Of a DNA stretch of 64,000 nt, positions 53,936-63,572 are shown piece by piece. The notes beneath the pieces are model-generated. The model did no database searches and had not been told where the DNA came from. It worked only from the letters and a program-made list of their open reading frames with translations. The stretch covers positions 1 through 64,000 of the forward strand of contig JAUVXW010000018.1 in NCBI GenBank assembly GCA_030603385.1, in the 5' to 3' direction. The first letter of the stretch is position 1. Every line of letters begins with the position of its first letter. A program made the position numbers and the translations under genes. The stretch is from Promethearchaeota archaeon (GTDB lineage: Archaea; Asgardarchaeota; Lokiarchaeia; Sigyniarchaeales; SOKP01).

Positions 53936-56900
53936 TTAGTCTTTAATTACTTGCTCTATAGCGTCAATTATTCTGGTAATTTCTTCAATTAAGTAATTGG
54001 CTAACTCTTCAGATACTCTCCCTTTATTAAGATCCCAATTAATTTTCGATATTATGTGTCCCAGTTTCCATTGAGTACATTTTAATAAGCATTCAATATC
54101 CTCACCCTTCGTACTCATAAAGAGCGCTTTTTCTAACATCTTTGAAGCACAATGAACTTTCCAGCTAAGATATCTACCGGAACAATATGGAATTTCTCTA
54201 TTTATCAAATCACCCAAATTCAATAAATCAACTTCTAGATAAGCGATATCATATGCTTCATCGATACCAGTAGAAGCACCCATCAAAATCACGATGTTGT
54301 TCCTAATAGAGTGTAACGCCACTATAATATAATCAGTTAGTTCTTCGCTTATTCGACAGTGTCTATTATAAATCTCAGCTCTTACCTCAGTGATTTGTAT
54401 AAAAACTTTAGCAATCTTATTATGGTATAAAGCACAGGTGATTTCGCCCTTTTCAACCAAAGTGAAAGCTTCAGCTAAATGTTCTTGGGCTTTTGAAAGT
54501 TTCCAATTAAGACATCGACTTTTTCTACAGGACAAATTCTCCTCAATATATGCCTTTAACTCCTCTATTTGCCAATCAATATGTTCATACATATCGAATA
54601 AAACATTTTTAAATGAACCAGAAATTATCGTCATCAATGAATCATTCGGTCTATCATTATCAGCATCAAAAACTTGAACCTCTAGTTGTGAATATCCTTT
54701 CTGGAAAAGCCAATTATTCGTTATAAGGAAAGTGTAGGTAGTTCCCTGCTTAATAAAACTAATCGGTTCGACAACTTCTCCATTAACATATATTATCATC
54801 TCTCCTATTTCACTCAAGTCTATTGCATTCAGTGATACATTTATTTCAAAAACATCAGGGATTATTATCAAATTTGATAATTCAGGAGGAGTAATGTCAT
54901 CATCCAGTATCTCCTGATATATTGAAACTTCTACGGTAAGTGAATCTACTAGTAAAGTTCTATCATCATCTTTATCTCTCGCGATAATAGCCAATGTATA
55001 ATATCCTAGATTAGAAGGTAAATCCCATTTTCCTGTGGGGGAACCAGGAAACGCTAATTCAAAATCTTCTGAACCATCGGTGGAACTGTATGTTATCCTA
55101 ACTTCAATTTCACTTAATCCCGAATCAACATCCCACACATTCCATTCAAAGTAGCCAGGATTATTGTCAAATCCTCCTCCGATATAATTTATCACTGCTT
55201 CAGGAGGAGTTGTATCATCATCATATATAGTAATTGATATAGACAAACTGCTTGTTAATGAATCATCAGGATTATCAGTATCATTATCTGTCGCATAAAA
55301 TTCAAAATTGTGGGTTCCAAGACTATTGGGAACTGAATAACCCCCGCTAGGATCCACAGAAAGACCAGATTCATCCCAAGCAGTTACGATGATTTCTCCA
55401 GGATTTCCATCCGTTCCATCTCCTGTATATACATAACTGATTTCGGGGTAGGATATGTCATCATCAGTAATACTCACTGAGGCTACACTCCACGCAAATT
55501 CAGGTGCGGTTGTATCATTATTCCATACTTCAACTCTAATTGTATGAGTTCCAATGTCGTTTGGAACACTGTAATACCCAAGTGCATTCCCAATATAGTT
55601 ATCATCAATAAAAATTTTAAGTTTACTTTCATTAATTCCGCTTTCTCTATCATAGGCAAATATGTCCCATTTACCAGGAAGCCCATCTGTCTTATCACCA
55701 TCTTTATATTCAATAGATATAGAGGGAGGCGTAAGATCATTATCTTCTATTAATTCGACAATAATATTTCTATATGAAATTACGTCCCTCTCAACTTCTT
55801 TAAAAATTACATCAAGAGAGTAAGCACCATAGTGGTCAGGAGTCTGACATGAATACTCTAGATAAACTGTATGTATCTCTTCGGGATTTATCATTAATTG
55901 AGTTATTTCACTTCCATCTTCATCCAAGAATTGATATGATCCGTCAAAATCTCTAACATTTAGTTCGATAGTGCTTGGAGTAGTACTATTATACAATTCA
56001 AGATAAATTTTAGCCAATTTTTCTTTGTTTGGTTCTATTCTTTGGATTTCCGAGAACTCGGGGCTTGATATTAACACATATTTGTAATTATTTTCAATTG
56101 CTTCATATTTCTTGATATTCGCATAATTATTATATGATAATAGAGTAGGATGACTGTGATTCGATATTTCTATCATCAGTTCATTTATTAGTCCAATTAA
56201 CTCATCACAGACTTGAATAGCTTGAGTCCATTCCTTTACATTTATGTGACCATCTAATTCTTGCTTTAAATCTTCTAAATTTTCAAGATCTGATTCTTCT
56301 AAGTCAGTCGGTATACTGCCATTTAAAATTAAGATATCAACATAATTAATGTTTATATTTTGAAGTTCATCTTCAAATGCATTATTACTTATTTGCGTTA
56401 GCTCTTCAGTCTCAATGTTTAGTTCCTTATAATAATCTAAAAAAGAATCTTCATTCGGATTTTCAAGATTAAATAGATTGCATTCTGAAGTATATTTAAC
56501 ATTATTTTCAATTTCCTCCAGTCGTTCTGGATCGGTAACTCCTAGAATATCCTGAAGTTCTGGTGAAATTCCATTGTTTTCAATCTCCGATTCAATGTCT
56601 AAAAAATCTTGATTTGTAAGATCCAAATCCTCGAAATCTTCTGTAAATAGGATATTTAATTCTTTAATATTATTCATGAAGTTATTGAAGAATTCCTTTT
56701 CCCTTTTTCTACTTTCAATCAAATCTTCCATTTGAAAGAGTTGCCATCCATATTCTCCGTCTTGCTCAGCGGCATTCATACGTCTCATAATTTCCTGTTG
56801 AGCTTCTCTCTCAACTGTAAGATTTGCATGAGTTTGCTGTACAAGATATATTTGTAATGAATAACGGGGATTTTCCTCAAATTTTCTCGGCAGGGTGACT

Positions 56901-59326
56901 TCATAGAACTCTCGCTCAACATGTTGGGTATAATCTCCTGCGGGAGGATCGGGGTCATCACACCTCCTTCTTGCATAATCTCGTTCTTCTTTTACTGATA
57001 TCGAAGCAATAAAACAGATTATTCCCCCTATGGCACCAATAACAGCACCGTAAGGTCCTCCAAACGTTCCAACTACACTACAAACTACGCTTGCTATATC
57101 ATAACCAATAAGATAGCCATGAAGTAGCCAAAATTCTGAGATATCAGATAGCTGTTGGGCACTTACCGTAGTAAAGATGGAAAAATCTAACTCAGTCTCA
57201 TCAATAATATCTTTATATTGATTTTGAAAGATTGGTACAGAATTAATATCATAATAGAAATCACAGTAAAACGGATTTCCGTTGGTAAAAAAGTCAACCT
57301 CATAGAAATTATACATATCGAAATTTTCTTGCATATAAAATATGTCACATACGTCCTTTATGAGCCCATAAGCATCAAATATTAATCCTACCCCACTTAT
57401 AAGCTTACCAAAACCACTCCCAATCCCTTTGATAAGTTCCTCAACACCAGATAGGGCTTTACCTAGTTCAACTACATCGTCAGCAAATCCAACCCAATCG
57501 AAAATGTCCAGTAATATCGAGCCAATCGGGTCCCAATCGGGAGGGAAGACGGGATCATCTTTTATAGAAAATAAATTTCTGTATTCTTTTTCTGAGCAAG
57601 GGTCCACTATTACGTTGATATCATCTTCTCCATTAAAGCTTAGTCGATTAGGATTTCTTCCTTCTGTATGAGCTATATTAAATTGTAGATTCTGTGTCAA
57701 TTTTAATGTTAATCTTGCTCTATTTATGAAGTTAATGCCCCAATCGATTTTTGTATATTGCGTTCGAGAATACTTGTAATACATTAGTAATGCCATTTTT
57801 TCATCTATCGGATTTTCCTTAACATTTTTAAAGCTAAATCTAATCTGTGGTCTCTCTGGTTTAATAACGCTAAATAAAGCTGTAGAATATACTTGCATTT
57901 TCTTTTGATGTTCTAACGTAAGATTTATAGTAATGAATACTTTGTAATCACCATAGACATTTTGAAATTGACTTAATAATTCAGCAGATAAAAAGGGAGT
58001 CGACCATTTTATACTATGCTTATCAACGAGAAATTCATTAGGAACAAATGTCTGATCAATATAAGTCTTGCCACCAGCAGAGGAAATGAGCTCTGTTGCA
58101 TAACTTATACAGTCTATATTTATTCTCTCCCCAAGTCCATTCACCATTTTTACTAAGAAAGCAACATCTTCTCCTTTATAAGGGTGATAGGTAATAAGAG
58201 GGTTTAATAAACTAGGATCATCTGGGTACTCGAATTCCATATCAAAACCATCAACAACAACCTCTTCTCCAATTATTCTTGCCACAGTAGTCCATTCAGT
58301 CCAATCAGACCAGAGTCGATCATTATCACGATCATTATCATAATCCTCAAACCTGCTACAAACTTCAATGGCTGAAAGTCCATGCTGAAGATATGATCTC
58401 CATCCTTTCATTGTATGAAAATTTCCCCAAAAACTTACCGTCCAATCATCTGCAGGTATTGTAAGAATATCAGTTTTTGTTAAGGTTCCATCTTCACCCC
58501 AAATGAGGTCAATAGGCGAAGGATATTCATAATCATAATAGGGGTATAACTTGAGCAGATCCCAAAACCGTTCAGGAAGATTATATAAAACATTACCACT
58601 TCCATCTAAAAATTTATATCTCCGAAGATAAGTTCTAATTCCAGTAGAATCGTCATAGTTAAATTTAATTTTTAAATTTTGATCACATTCAGGAATTGGA
58701 TTATCGTTTTTATCCTTGAAGATATATACTTTTTGATTGACTTTCTGATATTCTTCATCATATCTGAACTTTACATTAACACCTTTATAATCTGGGGCGG
58801 CTGCATCATCATCGAAAACTGTTATTGCTGCACTTTGCGATTCACGTACTTCACTTGTATGCCACAGGTCAGTCCACCCTATTTCTACCCGAAGATCACA
58901 ATCCCAAGGAGGGTTACTACTATAGGAGTCATAAAATAAACTTTCCTCGAATTCAAAGGTATAATCAAACCACTCTCCCCATACATTCCAAGCTGATTGT
59001 TTCCAGATCCAATCCCATTCTATATATAAAGCTTCACCTTCCGTTGTATGAATAAAAACCCCTACATATTTCCAGGTTGTGTCTGGTGATTTCAAATAGG
59101 CACGAACTTTTATTTTAAAATATCCATCTGTGATTATGTCGTCGTCATTCAAAATATCAAAATTCCAAGGGTCGATATTTGACGTTTTGGGTTGTTGTTC
59201 TTCCTCTACAATATCTCCTTTCTCTATTAAATCAATCTTTGGGACGTAAGAATTTGTAAGACACATACCAAATAAGACGACAAAAACTAAAGTTAAACCT
59301 TTTATTTTTTTTATAAATGTTTTCAT
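53936..59326 (-). CDS. giant secreted surface protein with Ig-like repeats and duplicated C-terminal helical domain
   Basis: From the ATG at 59326 the protein has 1,796 residues. It begins with a signal peptide (MKTFIKKIKGLTLVFVVLFG). The N-terminal half is beta-rich and aromatic. At about residues 640-690 and 760-810 lie Gly/Ile-rich hydrophobic stretches (GSGFGKLISGVGLIFDAYGL; GGPYGAVIGAIGGIICFIAS). A helical acidic region follows. Three or four Ig/cadherin-like repeats begin with DDD-x-TPPE (about 1250-1560). The C-terminus has two copies of a helical domain containing cysteines and WK. It is probably an envelope or adhesion protein. There is no C-terminal anchor. The longer in-frame start at 59365 is less likely. 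Confidence 0.85.
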   Translation of the reverse strand: MKTFIKKIKGLTLVFVVLFGMCLTNSYVPKIDLIEKGDIVEEEQQPKTSNIDPWNFDILNDDDIITDGYFKIKVRAYLKSPDTTWKYVGVFIHTTEGEALYIEWDWIWKQSAWNVWGEWFDYTFEFEESLFYDSYSSNPPWDCDLRVEIGWTDLWHTSEVRESQSAAITVFDDDAAAPDYKGVNVKFRYDEEYQKVNQKVYIFKDKNDNPIPECDQNLKIKFNYDDSTGIRTYLRRYKFLDGSGNVLYNLPERFWDLLKLYPYYDYEYPSPIDLIWGEDGTLTKTDILTIPADDWTVSFWGNFHTMKGWRSYLQHGLSAIEVCSRFEDYDNDRDNDRLWSDWTEWTTVARIIGEEVVVDGFDMEFEYPDDPSLLNPLITYHPYKGEDVAFLVKMVNGLGERINIDCISYATELISSAGGKTYIDQTFVPNEFLVDKHSIKWSTPFLSAELLSQFQNVYGDYKVFITINLTLEHQKKMQVYSTALFSVIKPERPQIRFSFKNVKENPIDEKMALLMYYKYSRTQYTKIDWGINFINRARLTLKLTQNLQFNIAHTEGRNPNRLSFNGEDDINVIVDPCSEKEYRNLFSIKDDPVFPPDWDPIGSILLDIFDWVGFADDVVELGKALSGVEELIKGIGSGFGKLISGVGLIFDAYGLIKDVCDIFYMQENFDMYNFYEVDFFTNGNPFYCDFYYDINSVPIFQNQYKDIIDETELDFSIFTTVSAQQLSDISEFWLLHGYLIGYDIASVVCSVVGTFGGPYGAVIGAIGGIICFIASISVKEERDYARRRCDDPDPPAGDYTQHVEREFYEVTLPRKFEENPRYSLQIYLVQQTHANLTVEREAQQEIMRRMNAAEQDGEYGWQLFQMEDLIESRKREKEFFNNFMNNIKELNILFTEDFEDLDLTNQDFLDIESEIENNGISPELQDILGVTDPERLEEIENNVKYTSECNLFNLENPNEDSFLDYYKELNIETEELTQISNNAFEDELQNININYVDILILNGSIPTDLEESDLENLEDLKQELDGHINVKEWTQAIQVCDELIGLINELMIEISNHSHPTLLSYNNYANIKKYEAIENNYKYVLISSPEFSEIQRIEPNKEKLAKIYLELYNSTTPSTIELNVRDFDGSYQFLDEDGSEITQLMINPEEIHTVYLEYSCQTPDHYGAYSLDVIFKEVERDVISYRNIIVELIEDNDLTPPSISIEYKDGDKTDGLPGKWDIFAYDRESGINESKLKIFIDDNYIGNALGYYSVPNDIGTHTIRVEVWNNDTTAPEFAWSVASVSITDDDISYPEISYVYTGDGTDGNPGEIIVTAWDESGLSVDPSGGYSVPNSLGTHNFEFYATDNDTDNPDDSLTSSLSISITIYDDDTTPPEAVINYIGGGFDNNPGYFEWNVWDVDSGLSEIEVRITYSSTDGSEDFELAFPGSPTGKWDLPSNLGYYTLAIIARDKDDDRTLLVDSLTVEVSIYQEILDDDITPPELSNLIIIPDVFEINVSLNAIDLSEIGEMIIYVNGEVVEPISFIKQGTTYTFLITNNWLFQKGYSQLEVQVFDADNDRPNDSLMTIISGSFKNVLFDMYEHIDWQIEELKAYIEENLSCRKSRCLNWKLSKAQEHLAEAFTLVEKGEITCALYHNKIAKVFIQITEVRAEIYNRHCRISEELTDYIIVALHSIRNNIVILMGASTGIDEAYDIAYLEVDLLNLGDLINREIPYCSGRYLSWKVHCASKMLEKALFMSTKGEDIECLLKCTQWKLGHIISKINWDLNKGRVSEELANYLIEEITRIIDAIEQVIKD

Positions 59327-59366
59327 TTCAATTTCACCAAAAATAGTTAGATAAAAATTATTCAAT

Positions 59367-59393
59367 TAAGTATTTAACAGTTAAGTATTTAAT
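59367..59393. repeat. tandem 12-bp direct repeat upstream of surface protein gene
   Basis: TTAAGTATTTAA occurs twice, at 59367-59378 and 59382-59393, spaced 15 bases start to start, about 40 bases before the surface protein's ATG. The copies are also near-palindromic. They could bind a regulator near the promoter; a TATA-like ATTATAAATAATTA (minus strand) follows further upstream near 59415-59430. Confidence 0.5.
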
Positions 59394-59503
59394 ATTTACG
59401 AAAGAAAGTAATTATTTATAATAAGATTGGAAGGGCAATCAATCTTGTATATAGATTTTAAATCATTAAGGAGTTATTTTAACTCTCTTCCATTTTTTTT
59501 CTA

Positions 59504-59840
59504 AGTAATGAAATTGCAATGGCACTGCTTACTTGCTGTTTTTGGATAAAATCAATAAGGAGATGAGAAAGGTAAAAGATATTATGCGGTTAAATTAACA
59601 TTAAAGGGAGTCGCTTATGTTGAGACTGAATATGCTAAAGTAAATCCAAGTACTATTTTTAATAAAAATTCTACACCTATTTCTTTTTCTGATGAATTTA
59701 CCCAAGACCTTAATAAAAACTTGAATACTCTATTTGAGAAATTTCCAGATCTCACCCAAAAAGAAATATTCTTAGTAATTTTAGAAAACTTTTTTTATTT
59801 TTATGACTTAGAGATCTTTATATATATTTTAAATTTTAAA
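59504..59840 (+). pseudogene. remnant of a winged-helix-type gene with frameshifts
   Basis: Coding-like peptides appear in shifted frames: SNEIAMALLT (59504 on), then LDKINKEMRK, then the longest piece, KGKRYYAVKLTLKGVAYVET, which runs on past residue 90. The last piece resembles a wing and dimerisation helix of a transcription regulator. There is no start codon in the long frame and a stop lies just before it. This fills most of the 505-base gap between the surface protein and thermosome genes. Confidence 0.55.
59816..59827 (+). promoter_or_regulatory. TATA box of the thermosome gene
   Basis: CTTTATATATAT lies about 45-55 bases before the thermosome ATG (59872), a fitting distance for an archaeal TATA element followed by a short leader. 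It is the strongest TATA match in the region. Confidence 0.5.
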
Positions 59841-59871
59841 TTCTTAAAAAAACATAAAATCGTGAAAAAAT

Positions 59872-61446
59872 ATGTCAGGCGTTCCAATAATTATACTTAA
59901 AGAGGGAACAGAAGAAGTTCGTGAGAGAAAGGCTCGAAAACAAAATATATCGGCGATGGTTGCTATTGCTGAGGCTGTGCGATCTACACTCGGCCCAAAG
60001 GGTATGTCAAAAATGCTGGTTGATTCTATGGGTGATGTAACTATTACTAATGATGGTGCCGAGATTTTGAAGAATCTTGACATTGAAAATATTGCTGCGA
60101 ATATGATGGTCAATGTAGCCAAGTCGATTGATGATGATATAGGGGATGGGACTACATCTGCTGTAATCTTTTCCGCCGCACTATTAGATAATGCTTTAGA
60201 TTTAATTGAACAAGATATTCATCCAAAACCTATTACTCATGGATATAAACTAGCAGCTGATAAATCACTTGCAATTATCAAAGATATTGCTGAGACAATT
60301 TCTGAAGATAGTGATGAAGTCCTTATGAATGCTGCAAAAACCGCTATGAATGCGAAAGATATCTCTCCATTAAAGGAATTTTTTGCAGGTTTGGCCTTAA
60401 AAGCAGTAAAACAAATAGCAGATGATGAAGGAAATACATTTGGTAAAGTAGCTAATGTAAAAATTGTAAAAGCTCCTGGAAAGTCTTTAAAAGACAGCAA
60501 GTTAATTAACGGGGTATATATCCAAAAAGAAAAAGTTAATACCATGATGCCTGAACTTATAAAGGATGCTAAGGTTGCAGTTTTGAGAAAAAAGCTCGAC
60601 GTGAAAAAAACCGAATTTGATGCTCAAGTTCGAATCACTAGCCCAACAGAGATTCAAAGGTTTCTTGACCAAGAGGAGAAAATTTTATTAGATTACATGA
60701 AGATTTTCAAAGACCAAGGAGTTAACATGATTGTCAACAGTAGTGATATTTCCGATAAATTTGGTGCTTTTTTAGCCAAAGAGGGAATAGCAGCTATTAA
60801 GAATGTTGGCGAAAGTGACTATAAATCAATCTTAAAAGCAGTTGGTGCAAAATTAGTTGATGATTTAACCTCCTTGTCAGAAAATGATTTAGGATTTGCT
60901 GAAAAAGTAGTATTTGAAAAACTTGGCGATGATAATTACACTTTATTTTCAGGATGTAAAAACCCAAAATCTGTTTCTATTTTACTTAAAGGAGGTCTCG
61001 ATAAGATTCTTAGCACTGCAGAAGTCTCTTTACATGATGTATTGTGTGTGATTAGTAAAATAATGGATACAAAGGCAGTCGTTGCTGGTGGTGGAGCAAT
61101 TTATATGGAACTCTCTAAAAGAATTAGAGCATATGCCAATGAAATTGGTGGAAAAGAACAACTTGCAGTTTCAGCTTTCGCTTTAGCACTTGAAGAAATC
61201 CCTAAAACCTTGATTAGAAATGCGGGTCTGGAAGAAATTGAAAAGCTTACCGAACTAAGAGCAGCACACAAAACAGATAGTGACAAATGGGTAGGAATTG
61301 ATACAATTACAAATACAATTGAAGATAACTTCAAAAAAGGAATCATTGAACCAGCAGAATTATTAAATCATATTATAAAATCTGGGAGTGAATTGGCAAA
61401 TCTTATCTTAAGAATTGACCGAATCATCAGTGCAAAAGGTACGTAA
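59872..61446 (+). CDS. thermosome subunit (group II chaperonin)
   Basis: The 524-residue protein forms the eight- or nine-membered double-ring chaperonin that folds proteins with ATP. It shows AEAVRSTLGPKGMSKMLVDS, TNDGAEILKNLDIENIAANM and GDGTTSAVIFSAALL. The first two T residues of GDGTT are kept and the next position is S. The lid-forming apical domain is in the middle, and VVAGGGAIYMELSKRIRAYA lies near the C-terminus. It ends without the long GGM tail seen in some thermosomes. No second subunit is in the window. Confidence 0.96.
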   Translation: MSGVPIIILKEGTEEVRERKARKQNISAMVAIAEAVRSTLGPKGMSKMLVDSMGDVTITNDGAEILKNLDIENIAANMMVNVAKSIDDDIGDGTTSAVIFSAALLDNALDLIEQDIHPKPITHGYKLAADKSLAIIKDIAETISEDSDEVLMNAAKTAMNAKDISPLKEFFAGLALKAVKQIADDEGNTFGKVANVKIVKAPGKSLKDSKLINGVYIQKEKVNTMMPELIKDAKVAVLRKKLDVKKTEFDAQVRITSPTEIQRFLDQEEKILLDYMKIFKDQGVNMIVNSSDISDKFGAFLAKEGIAAIKNVGESDYKSILKAVGAKLVDDLTSLSENDLGFAEKVVFEKLGDDNYTLFSGCKNPKSVSILLKGGLDKILSTAEVSLHDVLCVISKIMDTKAVVAGGGAIYMELSKRIRAYANEIGGKEQLAVSAFALALEEIPKTLIRNAGLEEIEKLTELRAAHKTDSDKWVGIDTITNTIEDNFKKGIIEPAELLNHIIKSGSELANLILRIDRIISAKGT

Positions 61447-61471
61447 GAAGGCCAAATGTAATATTAGACTG

Positions 61472-61499
61472 TTTTTCTTTTTTTTTCTTATTTTTCTTT
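61472..61499 (+). terminator. T-rich terminator after thermosome gene
   Basis: Runs of 5, 10 and 5 T broken by single C or CTTA lie 26 bases after the stop, with no stem-loop. This is a typical archaeal U-tract terminator. Confidence 0.6.
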
Positions 61500-61658
61500 A
61501 TTTGTTTTACATATAATCATGGTTTTGAAATTCTCAGTATAATTTTTATCTAAGATCGTCTTATTTTTCGCAAATTTTTATTTAAGACTTGAAAAAGTTA
61601 ATATAGTTACATAATTTTCCTATAACACATTATACACTAATAGATATCAATATACAAG

Positions 61659-61673
61659 AACAGCTATACTGTT
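61659..61673. promoter_or_regulatory. inverted repeat just upstream of pckG
   Basis: AACAG-CTATA-CTGTT, five-base arms around a five-base centre, ends six bases before the PEP carboxykinase ATG. Its place suggests an operator over the start of transcription or translation. No Shine-Dalgarno sequence is visible, so the mRNA may have little leader. Confidence 0.4.
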
Positions 61674-61679
61674 ATCATA

Positions 61680-63557
61680 ATGCAGATCATTGATCAAGAA
61701 AATTTTGACAAATTAAGAGCATTAAATAATGAAAATGTTATAAAGATTGTAAATGAATTTGTCGAATTGTGTAGACCTTCTAAGGTTACTGTAATAACAG
61801 ATTCAATAGAAGATATAGAATATTGCAGACAAACAGCAATTAAGATTGGCGAGGAAGCGAAACTAGAGATTGAGGGACATACAATCCATTATGATGGATT
61901 CTTCTCAATGTCAAATCACGACCAAGCAAGGGATAAGACAAATACAAAGGTATTAATTCCAAAAGGACAATACCATCCTCCTGCCATAAACACAGTTGAG
62001 AGAGAAGAAGGGCTTAAGGAAATTTTGGAAATTATGAAAGGATGTATGGAAGGTAATGAATGCCTAATCCGGTTTTTTTGCTTAGGCCCTAAAAATTCAA
62101 AGTTTTCAATCCTTGCCCTTCAGCTTACAGATTCTTTTTATGTAGCTCATTCAGAAGATCTCCTCTATAGAGCAGGTTATGAAGAATTTAAAAAATTGAA
62201 TGGATCTGATGAATTCTTCTATTTTATTCATTCATCTGGAGAATTAATTGGAGATCCTCCAGTAACAAAAAACCTTGATAAGAGAAGAATTTATGTGGAT
62301 CTACAAGAAGGGCGTGTATTATCTGTTAATAATCAATATGCTGGAAATAGTCTTGGATTAAAAAAATTAGCTTTAAGATTGGCAATATATAAATCCAATA
62401 ATGAGGATTGGTTAACAGAACATTATTTTATTCTGGGTGTACACCCTAAAGGAAAAAATAGAGTTTCATATTTCTGTGGAGCCTTTCCAAGTGCTTGTGG
62501 TAAGACCAGTACAGCCATGTTGCCTGGTCAGACGATAGTGGGTGATGATATTGCCTATCTTCGCGTATGGGATGATGGATATGCTCATGCTGTAAACATT
62601 GAGAGGGGAATTTTTGGTATTATCAAAGATGTTAATCCTAAAAATGACCCTGTTATTTTTGAAGCGTTAACAACTCCAAGAGAAACTATTTTTAGTAATG
62701 TATTGGTAACTGAAGGTTCGCCTTATTGGATTGGTGATGGAAGATCAATCCCAGCAAAAGGTATTAATTTTTCAGGAGAATGGTATGTAGGTAGAATTGA
62801 TGATGATGGAAAGGAAATCCCCCTTGCTCACCCTAATGCTCGATACACAATTCGGATTGAAGAATTAAGTAATGCTGATGAAAATTTGCACAATCCGGAT
62901 GGTGTTCCTATATCTGGAATATTTTATGGCGGACGGGACAGTGATACATTGCCACCTATCCTTGAAAGCCTAAGTTGGGAACATGGAGTTTTCTTAGGTG
63001 CTTCAATTGAATCAGAAACAACCTCTGCTACCTTAGGTGCTGAGGGTGTAAGACAAATAAACCCTATGTCTAACCATGATTTCTTAGTTATAAGTATGAG
63101 ACAGTACCTCAAAAATCATTTCGACTTTGGTAAAAGGCTAAAAAGTTGCCCAAAAGTATTTGCAACAAATTATTTTCTCAAAGATAAGGCTGGAAAGTAT
63201 TTAAATGGAATTTTAGATAAACTTTGCTGGGTAATTTGGGCAGAAGGTCGAGTACAAGATGATTTTAAGGGTATAAAAACACCAATTGGCTATATACCTA
63301 TATATACAGACTTAGAAATTTTATTTGAACAATATCTTGATATAGATTATAAAGAAGCAGATTATATTGAACAATTCTCTATTCGGACTAAAAAGCTTTT
63401 AGAAAAATTAGAGCGCATTGAATCCATGTATAAAAAAGAAGAAGATGTTCCACAATTTTTTTGGGATATGCTTAATGATCAGAGAAAAAGTTTGATCAAC
63501 CTAAAAAATGAGTATAATATGGAAGAAATTTCGCCTTTACTATTAAAAAAGTTATAA
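61680..63557 (+). CDS. pckG: phosphoenolpyruvate carboxykinase (GTP)
   Basis: PckG converts oxaloacetate and GTP to PEP, CO2 and GDP, the first gluconeogenic step. The 625 residues show FFCLGPKNSKFSILALQLTD, the kinase P-loop GAFPSACGKTSTAMLPG with the reactive cysteine near residue 280, GDDIAYLRVWDDG, ERGIFGIIKDVNPKNDP and the guanine-binding region near WFGKN-equivalent LSWEHGVFLGASIESE. This is the GTP-specific form used by animals, many archaea and actinobacteria. It links amino-acid-derived oxaloacetate to sugar and inositol-phosphate synthesis. Confidence 0.95.
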   Translation: MQIIDQENFDKLRALNNENVIKIVNEFVELCRPSKVTVITDSIEDIEYCRQTAIKIGEEAKLEIEGHTIHYDGFFSMSNHDQARDKTNTKVLIPKGQYHPPAINTVEREEGLKEILEIMKGCMEGNECLIRFFCLGPKNSKFSILALQLTDSFYVAHSEDLLYRAGYEEFKKLNGSDEFFYFIHSSGELIGDPPVTKNLDKRRIYVDLQEGRVLSVNNQYAGNSLGLKKLALRLAIYKSNNEDWLTEHYFILGVHPKGKNRVSYFCGAFPSACGKTSTAMLPGQTIVGDDIAYLRVWDDGYAHAVNIERGIFGIIKDVNPKNDPVIFEALTTPRETIFSNVLVTEGSPYWIGDGRSIPAKGINFSGEWYVGRIDDDGKEIPLAHPNARYTIRIEELSNADENLHNPDGVPISGIFYGGRDSDTLPPILESLSWEHGVFLGASIESETTSATLGAEGVRQINPMSNHDFLVISMRQYLKNHFDFGKRLKSCPKVFATNYFLKDKAGKYLNGILDKLCWVIWAEGRVQDDFKGIKTPIGYIPIYTDLEILFEQYLDIDYKEADYIEQFSIRTKKLLEKLERIESMYKKEEDVPQFFWDMLNDQRKSLINLKNEYNMEEISPLLLKKL

Positions 63558-63572
63558 GCTACAATAATTCAA

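Noticed and set aside
59571..59900. The long frame before the thermosome as an intact gene
   Set aside because: It has no start codon near its beginning, follows stops and frame changes, and runs into the thermosome gene, so it is better read as a pseudogene.
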